From: Propioniciclava soli | GTDB lineage: Bacteria > Actinomycetota > Actinomycetes > Propionibacteriales > Propionibacteriaceae | Direction: 5' to 3' | DNA: 64,000 nt | Assembly (NCBI RefSeq): GCF_014858005.1 | Contig: NZ_JACYOT010000004.1 | Location: forward strand, 434,001 to 498,000 | Part shown: positions 17,500-24,376 of the stretch, piece after piece | How positions within the stretch are numbered: the first letter of the stretch is position 1 | How the letters are laid out: the number at the start of each line of letters is the position of its first letter | The notes under the pieces: generated by a model | What the model was told of the DNA's origin: nothing | What the model saw: the letters and a program-made list of their open reading frames with translations, nothing else | The model's database searches: none | Position numbers and translations under genes: made by a program

Positions 17500-18009
17500 A
17501 TGGCGAGCATGACCCACTACGGCCGCATCGTCGTCGGCACGGACGGCTCGCCGCTGGCGGGCCCGACCATCGCGCGCGCAGCCGTTTTGGCGGCGGACTC
17601 GGACGCCGACCTGCTGATCGTCTGCGCGTTCTCGGAGCTGTCGCAGCGGGACGAGGCGCGCGGCGTCCAGGGCCCGAGCGACGCCCGCCGCGGGGCCGTC
17701 CTCGGCCGGCAGGCCGCCACGGACGCCCTCGCCGCCGGGGCGGCCATCGCGCAGGGGCTCGGCGCGCGGGTGGCGTCCACCCTGCTCGTGGAGGGTGAGC
17801 CGGCCGCGGGACTCGTGCGCACGGCCGAGGCGCGCGGGGCCGCGCTGATCGTGATCGGGGCGATTCGCGACCGCAGTATCGCCAATCGCGTGCTGGGCGA
17901 CGTGGCGACCGACGTCGTCCGCACGGCGGGGTGCGACGTGCTGGTGGTGCGGCCCCCGGCCGAGCTGGGGGAGCCCGAGGAGTTCGCGGTGCCCCAGGAC
18001 GACGCCTGA
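17500..18009 (+). CDS. Universal stress protein family
   Basis: The 169-residue protein has the UspA fold. It opens with a strand ending in GTDGSPLA, has a central variable region, and ends with the nucleotide-binding type signature (VIGAIRDRSIANRVLG, then CDVLVVR). The spacing resembles the ATP-binding G-2X-G-9X-G class, but the first glycine position is not canonical (AI-R-DRS), so ATP binding is uncertain. It is the last gene of the SRPBCC-MFS-USP unit. Confidence 0.85.
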   Translation: MASMTHYGRIVVGTDGSPLAGPTIARAAVLAADSDADLLIVCAFSELSQRDEARGVQGPSDARRGAVLGRQAATDALAAGAAIAQGLGARVASTLLVEGEPAAGLVRTAEARGAALIVIGAIRDRSIANRVLGDVATDVVRTAGCDVLVVRPPAELGEPEEFAVPQDDA

Positions 18010-18021
18010 CGCCCCGCACAC

Positions 18022-18077
18022 GGCATTTGGACCCGAGGAAATGGCGCCATGGCGCCATTTCCTCGGGTCCAAATGCC
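18022..18077. repeat. Perfect 56-bp palindrome (copy 2 of pair)
   Basis: It contains the same 48 bases as the element at 15488-15535 plus four more paired bases on each side (GGCA and TGCC). It starts 12 bases after the USP gene stop. The two copies bracket the SRPBCC-MFS-USP genes. It can serve as a terminator before aspS. Confidence 0.95.
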
Positions 18078-18236
18078 CAGTGGCAACCCCCGCACACGGT
18101 CCGGGCGCTCGGCGGGGCACTCCGGCTGGGGCGGACGGCGGGGCAGGGCGTGCGGGGTGGACGCCGGCGTCCGGGCTAGGATGGTCGGCGTTGCGCCCGC
18201 ACCGTCTATGCGGGGCTGAGAAAGGAAGACTGCGTC

Positions 18237-20039
18237 ATGCTGCGGACCCACGAGGCGGGCACCCTGCGCGCCACCGATGTCGGACAGACCGTCACCCTCG
18301 CCGGCTGGGTGGGCCGGCGCCGCGACCATGGCGGGGTCGCCTTCATCGATCTGCGGGACGCCTCGGGCGTCGCCCAGGTGGTGGTGCGGGACGAGATCCT
18401 CGATTCTTCGGGCGCGCACGACCTGCGCAACGAGTTCTGCATCCGGGTCACCGGCGTCGTCGAGGCCCGCCCCGAGGGCAACGCGAACCCCGATCTGCCC
18501 TCCGGCGAGATCGAGGTGGCGATCAGCGAGCTCGAGGTGCTCAACCCGTCCGCGCCGCTGCCGTTCCAGATCGACGAGCGCATCAACGTCGGCGAGGAGG
18601 CGCGGCTGCGCTACCGCTACCTGGACCTGCGGCGTCCGGCCCCCGCCGCGGCGATCCGGCTGCGCAGCCAGGTCAACGCCGCCGCCCGCCGCGTGCTGGG
18701 CGAGCGCGACTTCGTCGAGATCGAGACGCCCACCATGACGCGCTCGACGCCCGAGGGTGCGCGCGACTTCATCGTGCCCGCGCGGCTCGCGCCGGGCAGC
18801 TGGTACGCCTTGCCGCAGAGCCCCCAGCTGTTCAAGCAGCTGCTCATGGTGGCCGGCATGGAGCGGTACTACCAGATCGCGCGCTGCTACCGCGACGAAG
18901 ACTTCCGCGCCGATCGCCAGCCGGAGTTCACCCAGCTCGACATCGAGATGAGCTTCGTCGACCAGGACGACGTCATCGCGCTCGGCGAGGCCATCGCCGC
19001 CGAGGTGTGGTCGCTCATCGGCGTCGAGCTGACGACGCCGTTCCCGCGCCTGACGTTCGCCGACGCGATGAACCGCTACGGCTCCGACAAGCCCGATCTG
19101 CGCTTCGACCTCGAGCTCACCGAGCTCACGGAGTATTTCGCCGACACGCCGTTCCGGGTGTTCCAGGCGCCCTACGTCGGCGCGGTCGTCATGCCGGGTG
19201 GGGCGTCCCAGCCGCGCCGCACGTTCGACGCGTGGCAGGAGTGGGCCAAGCAGCGCGGCGCCCGCGGGTTGGCCTACGTCACGGTCGGCGAGGACGGCGA
19301 GCTCGGCGGGCCGGTCGCCAAGAACATCACGGACGCCGAACGCGCCGGTCTCGCGGCGGCCACCGGTGCGAAGCCCGGCGACTGCATCTTCTTCGCCGCC
19401 GGTGCGCGCACCGCGTCGCAGAACCTGCTCGGGGCGGCCCGCAACGAGATCGCCGAGCGGTGCGGCCTCATCGAGCCCGGCAGCTGGAGCTTCCTGTGGG
19501 TGGTGGACGCCCCGCTGTTCAAGCCCGCGAACGAGGCGACGGCGGAGGGTGACGTCGCGGTCGGTGAGGGCGCGTGGACGGCCGTCCACCACGCGTTCAC
19601 CGCGCCGCAGGAGGTCGACACCTTCGACACCGACCCCGGCAACGCGCTGGCGTGGGCCTATGACATGGTGTGCAACGGCAACGAGATCGGCGGCGGGTCG
19701 ATCCGTATCCACCGCCGCGACGTCCAGGAGCGCGTGTTCGCGATCATGGGCATCGACGAGGAGCAGGCGCAGGAGAAGTTCGGCTTCCTCCTCGACGCCT
19801 TCAAGTTCGGCGCGCCGCCCCACGGCGGCATCGCGTTCGGGTGGGACCGCATCGTCGCCCTGCTCGCGGGTGCGGAGTCGATCCGCGAGGTCATCGCGTT
19901 CCCGAAGACCGGCAACGGCTACGACCCGCTCACCCAGGCGCCCGCGCCGATCACGCCGCAGCAGCGGCGTGAGGCCGGTGTGGACGCCCGTCCCGCGGAC
20001 AAGAAGAAGCAGGCGGACGCCGAGGCTCCCGCCAGCTGA
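18237..20039 (+). CDS. aspS: Aspartate-tRNA ligase (possibly Asp/Asn)
   Basis: A class IIb synthetase that charges tRNA-Asp. The 600-residue bacterial-type enzyme has an N-terminal OB anticodon-binding domain (residues 1-110), motif 1 near 150, and motif 2 ([21 protein letters not shown]) near 205-225. A GAD insertion domain follows (about 280-420), then motif 3 ([12 protein letters not shown]) near 540. In the anticodon domain the sequence RRDHGG has His where discriminating enzymes such as E. coli's have Leu. From recalled family work, this His goes with non-discriminating AspRS that also forms Asp-tRNA-Asn for the GatCAB pathway. A TAGGAT near 18178 may be the -10 box, with a leader of about 50 bases. 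Confidence 0.95.
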   Translation: MLRTHEAGTLRATDVGQTVTLAGWVGRRRDHGGVAFIDLRDASGVAQVVVRDEILDSSGAHDLRNEFCIRVTGVVEARPEGNANPDLPSGEIEVAISELEVLNPSAPLPFQIDERINVGEEARLRYRYLDLRRPAPAAAIRLRSQVNAAARRVLGERDFVEIETPTMTRSTPEGARDFIVPARLAPGSWYALPQSPQLFKQLLMVAGMERYYQIARCYRDEDFRADRQPEFTQLDIEMSFVDQDDVIALGEAIAAEVWSLIGVELTTPFPRLTFADAMNRYGSDKPDLRFDLELTELTEYFADTPFRVFQAPYVGAVVMPGGASQPRRTFDAWQEWAKQRGARGLAYVTVGEDGELGGPVAKNITDAERAGLAAATGAKPGDCIFFAAGARTASQNLLGAARNEIAERCGLIEPGSWSFLWVVDAPLFKPANEATAEGDVAVGEGAWTAVHHAFTAPQEVDTFDTDPGNALAWAYDMVCNGNEIGGGSIRIHRRDVQERVFAIMGIDEEQAQEKFGFLLDAFKFGAPPHGGIAFGWDRIVALLAGAESIREVIAFPKTGNGYDPLTQAPAPITPQQRREAGVDARPADKKKQADAEAPAS

Positions 20040-20062
20040 GCTGGGCCGCGCTCGGCGAGGGC

Positions 20063-20126
20063 GCACCCAGCATCAAGGCCGCACCCAGCATCAAGGCCGC
20101 CCCGGGAATGCCCCGGGGCGGCCTTG
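20063..20126 (+). terminator. Direct repeat followed by a strong stem-loop, between aspS and padR-like gene
   Basis: Two copies of the 18-mer GCACCCAGCATCAAGGCC (20063 and 20081) run into a perfect 15-bp stem at 20092-20106 and 20112-20126 with a five-base loop (AATGC). It lies between two convergent stops (20039 plus strand, 20137 minus strand), so it fits a bidirectional terminator. It lacks a clear T tract, as is usual at this GC content. Confidence 0.8.
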
Positions 20127-20136
20127 GTGCGTTGCG

Positions 20137-20988
20137 TCACTCGGTCGGGGCGTCCTCGGGCTCACCGAGCAGGCGGTAGATCGCCTTCTCGGCCTCGCCC
20201 AGCGCGGACGCGGCGCGCGCGACCTGCTCGGGCGTGCCGGTCTGGGAGACGGCTTGCACCGCGGTGGCGAGGGTCTGGTAGGCCTGCCAGGCGGTCGGGT
20301 CGAACGCGGCCTCGGCAGCCTGGGCCTCGGCGTTGACCGCTTCCCACGGCTTGTCGGCGTTCTCGGCGGGCTCGCGGCCGGCCTCGGTGAGGGTGAAGGC
20401 GCGCTGGCCGTCCACCTCGGTCTCGGTGATGAGGCCCTCGTCGACGAGCTGGGCCAGGGCGGGGTAGACCGCGCCCGGGCTGGGCTTCCAGAGCCCCTGG
20501 GTCCGCTCAGCGAGGGTGGTGATGATCTGGTAGCCGTTCATGGGCTGCTCGGTGAGCAGCGCCAAGATGGCCTGGCGGACGTCGCCGCGCCGGGCGCGGC
20601 CACCCCGGCCCCGTCCTCGGCCACGGCCGCCGCGTCCTGGCCCGCCGGGGCCCATCGGGCCGTGCTCGCCCGGGCCGAACCCACCGGGCCCACCGGGGCC
20701 TCCCGGGCCGAACCCGCCAGGGCCACCCGGCCCCATCGGCCCGTGTCCGCCGGGCCCGCCCGGCCCGCCGGGGCCGAACCCGCCGGGGCGGCGTCCGTGA
20801 CCCTCGGGACCTTCGTGGCCCATGTTCGCCTGGGGGCCGAAGCCCCAGCGGCGCCCGCGCGGGCGTCCTTCGTCGTCGGGGCGCTCGCCCCGGCCACGCC
20901 GCTTGCCGCGGCGTCCGTCGCGGCCGCGCTCGCGGCCGTCATCATCGGTCATGCCCAGCCACCAGGGCTGGTTCATTGCGTACTCCAT
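20137..20988 (-). CDS. PadR family transcriptional regulator with Gly/Pro-rich N-terminus
   Basis: The C-terminal half (about residues 135-283) is a PadR-type winged helix: RRGDVRQAILALLTEQP, then MNGYQIITTL, then SPGAVYPALAQLVDEGLI. A helical effector/dimer domain follows. PadR proteins are repressors that respond to phenolic acids, drugs or other small ligands. Ahead of it lies an unusual 130-residue N-terminus: a basic Arg/Gly stretch, then tandem GPGGPGG and GFGPGG repeats at about residues 70-130. This length and composition are atypical, although similar disordered heads occur in some actinobacterial PadR proteins. The start ATG 20988 follows GAAAGGACATCCCC. Confidence 0.85.
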   Translation of the reverse strand: MEYAMNQPWWLGMTDDDGRERGRDGRRGKRRGRGERPDDEGRPRGRRWGFGPQANMGHEGPEGHGRRPGGFGPGGPGGPGGHGPMGPGGPGGFGPGGPGGPGGFGPGEHGPMGPGGPGRGGRGRGRGRGGRARRGDVRQAILALLTEQPMNGYQIITTLAERTQGLWKPSPGAVYPALAQLVDEGLITETEVDGQRAFTLTEAGREPAENADKPWEAVNAEAQAAEAAFDPTAWQAYQTLATAVQAVSQTGTPEQVARAASALGEAEKAIYRLLGEPEDAPTE

Positions 20989-21020
20989 GGGGATGTCCTT
21001 TCGTCAGGAGATGTCACTAA

Positions 21021-21030
21021 CGATATATCG
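21021..21030. promoter_or_regulatory. AT-rich palindrome in the padR-like/adh intergenic region
   Basis: CGATATATCG is a perfect 10-bp palindrome in a short AT-rich patch, about 35 bases upstream of the PadR-like start and 23 bases upstream of the nearest start of the divergent gene. Location and composition fit an autoregulatory PadR operator overlapping promoters for both genes. Confidence 0.55.
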
Positions 21031-21103
21031 AAGATAGCTCTAAAGCAAGTCCATGCACCTCAGCACCACCGCGCCACCGGTGGACGCGCGGCAGGATGGA
21101 CGC

Positions 21104-22138
21104 GTGCGCGCGCTCACCTATGACCGCTTCGGCGGCAGCATCATCGTCTCCGACATCGCCGAGCCGACGCCGCCGCCACGCGGGGTCGTCGTGGCGGTGG
21201 AGGCGGCCGGGCTCTGCCGCAGCGACTGGCACGGCTGGCAGGGCCACGACGCCGACATCGCCGCCTTCCCCCACGTGCCCGGCCACGAGTTTGCCGGCCG
21301 GATCGCCGCGCTGGGCGACGGCGTCACCGGCTTCGCGCTCGGCGAGCGGGTGACCGCGCCGTTCGTCCAGGCGTGCGGGGACTGCCCCACGTGCGCCGCC
21401 GGCGACGGCCAGGTCTGCCCGCACCAGCGTCAGCCGGGCTTCAGCGATCCGGGCTGCTTCGCCGAGCGCGTGGTCGTCCACGCCGCGGAGACCAACCTCG
21501 TGCGCCTGCCGGACGCGGTGGGCGTCCGGGAGGCCGCGGGGTTGGGCTGCCGGGTGGCGACGGCGTTCCGCGGGGTGGTGCACCGCGGCAGGGTCTGCCC
21601 CGGGGAGTGGCTCCTGGTGATCGGCTGCGGGGGTGTGGGGCTCGCGGCCGTCGCGATCGGGGTGGCCGCGGGCGCGCGGGTCGTGGCCGTCGACGTCGCG
21701 GACGCCTCACGGACGCGGGCCCGCGAGCTGGGCGCCGAGATCACGCTCTCACCGGCCGAACTCGCCTGTGCCCCCGAGCTCACCGGCGGTGGTGCGCACG
21801 TGGGGGTGGACGCCCTCGGCTCGCCCGAGGCGCTGGCCGGCTCGCTGGCGTCCCTGCGGCGGCGGGGGCGTCACGTGCAGATCGGGTTGCTGCCCGACGC
21901 GACGACGCCGGTGCCGATGGGTCCGGTCATCGCCCGGGAGCTGGATGTGCTGGGCAGCCACGGCATGGCGGCGTCCGCGTACGCCGAGTTGCTGGCCTGG
22001 GTGGCGGACGGCCGGCTCGACCTCGGCGCCCTGGTGGCACCGGGGGAGCCGCTCACGCTGGCCGAAGCCGCCGCGGCGTTGCCGCGCCTGGGCAACGCTG
22101 CCTCGCGCGGCGTGGTGCTGGTCGATCCCCGCCGCTGA
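21104..22138 (+). CDS. Zinc-dependent alcohol dehydrogenase family protein
   Basis: A medium-chain dehydrogenase/reductase of 344 residues. The N-terminal GroES-like domain has the catalytic-zinc ligands in [10 protein letters not shown] and PGHEFAGRI. The structural-zinc cysteines are in [17 protein letters not shown] (about residues 88-104). The Rossmann motif [10 protein letters not shown] lies at about 175, ending in [10 protein letters not shown]. It oxidises alcohols or polyols with NAD(P), and the substrate is unknown. GTG 21104 gives the usual opening (RALTYDRFG); ATG 21053 and GTG 21080 are alternatives. It is divergent from the PadR-like gene, which may control it. Confidence 0.88.
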   Translation: MRALTYDRFGGSIIVSDIAEPTPPPRGVVVAVEAAGLCRSDWHGWQGHDADIAAFPHVPGHEFAGRIAALGDGVTGFALGERVTAPFVQACGDCPTCAAGDGQVCPHQRQPGFSDPGCFAERVVVHAAETNLVRLPDAVGVREAAGLGCRVATAFRGVVHRGRVCPGEWLLVIGCGGVGLAAVAIGVAAGARVVAVDVADASRTRARELGAEITLSPAELACAPELTGGGAHVGVDALGSPEALAGSLASLRRRGRHVQIGLLPDATTPVPMGPVIARELDVLGSHGMAASAYAELLAWVADGRLDLGALVAPGEPLTLAEAAAALPRLGNAASRGVVLVDPRR

Positions 22139-22166
22139 GGGCCGAGCCGCCCCATGGGCTCGGCCC
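22139..22166 (+). terminator. Stem-loop terminator between convergent genes
   Basis: GGGCCGAGCC (22139-22148) pairs with GGCTCGGCCC (22157-22166) around an eight-base loop. It begins directly after the dehydrogenase stop and precedes the stop of the minus-strand lipoprotein gene at 22182, so it can serve both. Confidence 0.75.
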
Positions 22167-22181
22167 GTCAGCGCGCGTGGG

Positions 22182-22772
22182 TCAGGGCACGATCTGGCCG
22201 GTCTGGGCGTCCACGACGATGTCGTCGTCGGTCAGGCCGTCGCCGTCGATCTCGACCTCCCATTCGACGTCGGACTCGTCGAACTCGACGTCAGTGACGG
22301 TGCCGGGGCGCTCGGCCAGGGCGGTCTCGATGGCTTGCGTGATGGTCACCGAGGCGGCCTCGTACGACGCGACGTCGCCGGCGTCGATGGTGTCGGGGTC
22401 GTCGTCGGTGCGCGTGACGGCGGTGCCGTCACCGGAGACCTGGAGTTCGTGGAGCTGGTCACCCACGAGCACGTCCAGCTCCCAGTGGGCGTCGTCCGTC
22501 ACCAGCGCGTCGTCCCACTCGAGGTCGACCACGCGGCCGTCGAGCTGGGCCTCAGCGGTCTCGATGGCGGCCGTGGCGGCCGCGTTGTGCGCGTCGGCGT
22601 CGGTGGCGCCGGCCGTGGAATCGGCGGTCGGCGTCGTGGCCGGGGTGGTGGCGGCATCCGTGACGACCGGCTGGGTGCTGGCCGCGGGAGCGGTGTCGGA
22701 GGTTGAGGAGGCGCAGCCGGTGACGGCCATGCCGAGGACAATGGTCGCTGCTGCGAGTGACTTCTTGTTCAT
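22182..22772 (-). CDS. PepSY domain lipoprotein
   Basis: The 196-residue product has a lipoprotein signal ([20 protein letters not shown]) with the lipobox cysteine at residue 20. A Thr/Ala/Asp-rich linker of about 45 residues follows, then two PepSY-like repeats at about 65-125 and 130-196 (the first [21 protein letters not shown], the second with [10 protein letters not shown] and later WEVEID). PepSY domains are thought to inhibit or modulate peptidases or bind ligands outside the membrane. The protein is very acidic. The start follows GGTGGAAGGC. The gene is monocistronic and divergent from rarA. Confidence 0.87.
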   Translation of the reverse strand: MNKKSLAAATIVLGMAVTGCASSTSDTAPAASTQPVVTDAATTPATTPTADSTAGATDADAHNAAATAAIETAEAQLDGRVVDLEWDDALVTDDAHWELDVLVGDQLHELQVSGDGTAVTRTDDDPDTIDAGDVASYEAASVTITQAIETALAERPGTVTDVEFDESDVEWEVEIDGDGLTDDDIVVDAQTGQIVP

Positions 22773-22805
22773 GCCTTCCACCGTAGGTGCCCCGACAAGG
22801 CAGGG

Positions 22806-22811
22806 TAGCGT
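22806..22811 (+). promoter_or_regulatory. -10 box, leaderless start of rarA
   Basis: TAGCGT ends seven bases before the GTG at 22819, predicting a leaderless or near-leaderless transcript. The GGGGAG in between could also act as a weak Shine-Dalgarno if transcription starts further upstream. Confidence 0.5.
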
Positions 22812-22818
22812 CGGGGAG

Positions 22819-24198
22819 GTGAGCGACCTCTTCGGCAACCCTGATCCGGAACCCGCCGGCGTCGCGGGGCGCACGGGGGGATCACTGTCCGGCGCGGCCC
22901 ACGAGCACCTCCCGCTGGCGGTGCGCCTGCGCCCGCGCACCCTGGAGGAGATCGTCGGCCAGCAGCACCTCCTCGGGCCCGGCTCGCCGCTGCGCCGCCT
23001 CGCGGACGGCCAGCCGATGAGCGTCTTTCTCTGGGGCCCCCCGGGGGTGGGCAAGACGACGATCGCCTCGGTGGTCTCCCGCGCCACCAACCGACGGTTC
23101 GTGGAGCTCTCGGGTGTCACCGCCGGCGTCAAGGAGGTGCGGGCCGAGTTGGACGCCGCCAAGCGCGAGCTGGCCCGCGGCCGCGGCACCGTCTTGTTCG
23201 TCGACGAGGTGCACCGCTTCAACAAGGCCCAGCAGGACGTCCTGCTGCCGGCCGTCGAGAACCGCCTCGTCACGCTCATCGCCGCCACCACGGAGAACCC
23301 GTCGTTCTCCGTCATCTCCCCGCTGCTCTCCCGCTCGCTGCTGCTCACCCTCAAGCCGCTCACCGACGACGACATCACCGGGCTGCTGGAGCGGGCCCTG
23401 ACCGACGAGCGGGGCCTCCGCACGCCCGAGGGCGACCCCTACACGCTGGCAACGGACGCCCGCGCCACCCTCGTCCGCCTGGCCGGCGGCGACGCCCGGC
23501 GCTCCCTGACGTACCTCGAGGAGGCCGCGGCGTCGGCGTCCGCCCTGGGCAGCACGACGATCACGGGCGAGGCCGTCGAGCTGGCCGTCGACCGCGCCGC
23601 CCTGCGCTACGACCGCGACGGCGACCAGCACTACGACGTCATCAGCGCCTTCATCAAGTCCATCCGCGGCTCCGACGTGGACGCCGGGCTGCACTACCTG
23701 GCCCGCATGCTCGAGGGCGGCGAGGACCCCCGCTTCATCGCCCGCCGCCTCATCATCCTCGCCAGCGAGGACATCGGCATGGCAGCCCCCTCGGTGCTCA
23801 CCACGTGCGTGGCCGCAGCGCAGGCCGTCCAGCTCATCGGCATGCCCGAGGGACGCCTCACGCTCGCCCACGCGGTGGTCGCGTGCGCCACCGCACCCAA
23901 GTCGAACGCGGTCACCACCGCCATCGGCGCGGCCAGCGCCGACGTGCAGGCCGGCCGCGGCGGCGCAGTGCCGGCGCACCTGCGCGACGCGCACTACGCG
24001 GGCGCCAAGCAGCACGGCCACGGGCAGGGCTACCGGTACGCCCATGACTTTCCTCACGGCGTGGCATCGCAGCAGTACCTGCCGGACGACCTCGCGTCCG
24101 CCCGCTACTACACGCCCACCGATCACGGCAACGAGGCGCTGATCGCCGAGCGGCTGGGGGCGATCCGCGCCCTGCTCGGGCGTGCGGTCGACGACTGA
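22819..24198 (+). CDS. rarA: Replication-associated recombination protein RarA (MgsA)
   Basis: RarA is an AAA+ ATPase related to clamp loaders that acts at stalled replication forks. The 459-residue protein has the typical [21 protein letters not shown] segment at about residue 35, Walker [10 protein letters not shown] at about 75, and Walker [15 protein letters not shown] near 130. Sensor AATTENPSF lies near 155. A C-terminal tetramerisation domain follows ([21 protein letters not shown] onward). The GTG at 22819 gives SDLFGNPD, a normal opening. It is followed by a 50-codon ORF and alaS, and this order is conserved in actinobacteria. Confidence 0.95.
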   Translation: MSDLFGNPDPEPAGVAGRTGGSLSGAAHEHLPLAVRLRPRTLEEIVGQQHLLGPGSPLRRLADGQPMSVFLWGPPGVGKTTIASVVSRATNRRFVELSGVTAGVKEVRAELDAAKRELARGRGTVLFVDEVHRFNKAQQDVLLPAVENRLVTLIAATTENPSFSVISPLLSRSLLLTLKPLTDDDITGLLERALTDERGLRTPEGDPYTLATDARATLVRLAGGDARRSLTYLEEAAASASALGSTTITGEAVELAVDRAALRYDRDGDQHYDVISAFIKSIRGSDVDAGLHYLARMLEGGEDPRFIARRLIILASEDIGMAAPSVLTTCVAAAQAVQLIGMPEGRLTLAHAVVACATAPKSNAVTTAIGAASADVQAGRGGAVPAHLRDAHYAGAKQHGHGQGYRYAHDFPHGVASQQYLPDDLASARYYTPTDHGNEALIAERLGAIRALLGRAVDD

Positions 24199-24209
24199 GG
24201 CCGGTGCAC

Positions 24210-24215
24210 TAGGCT
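24210..24215 (+). promoter_or_regulatory. -10 box before the small ORF and alaS operon
   Basis: TAGGCT ends eight bases before the ATG at 24224. It would start a leaderless transcript covering the small ORF and the alaS-ruvX-mltG-aro genes. Confidence 0.55.
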
Positions 24216-24223
24216 TGCGTGCC

Positions 24224-24376
24224 ATGAGTGTCGGGGAGATCGCCGGGTTGGTCGCAGCCGTCCGCCCCCGCGCCTGGGTGGCTGACTTCGCCACCACCGA
24301 CGCCCGCGCCCGCCGCGCGAAGCACACCGAACTGATGGGTCTGTTGACCACCACCGAAAGAGGACGCCTCGAATGA
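24224..24376 (+). CDS. 50-residue ORF coupled to alaS (DUF948 remnant or leader peptide)
   Basis: The product opens MSVGEIAGLVAAV, like the first residues of DUF948 membrane proteins normally encoded between rarA and alaS in actinobacteria. It then lacks the membrane helix and continues with a hydrophilic, Arg- and Ala-rich sequence ending LMGLLTTTERGRLE. Its stop overlaps the alaS start by four bases (ATGA). Two readings fit: a DUF948 gene that lost its middle, or a short coupled leader for alaS (about 9 of 50 codons are Ala). The leaderless -10 box and tight coupling suggest it is translated. Confidence 0.55.
   Translation: MSVGEIAGLVAAVRPRAWVADFATTDARARRAKHTELMGLLTTTERGRLE

Noticed and set aside
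20540-20945. Pro/Gly-rich ORFs on both strands opposite the PadR head
   Set aside because: Arise from the GGNCCN-type repeat encoding the Gly/Pro-rich region of the PadR protein.
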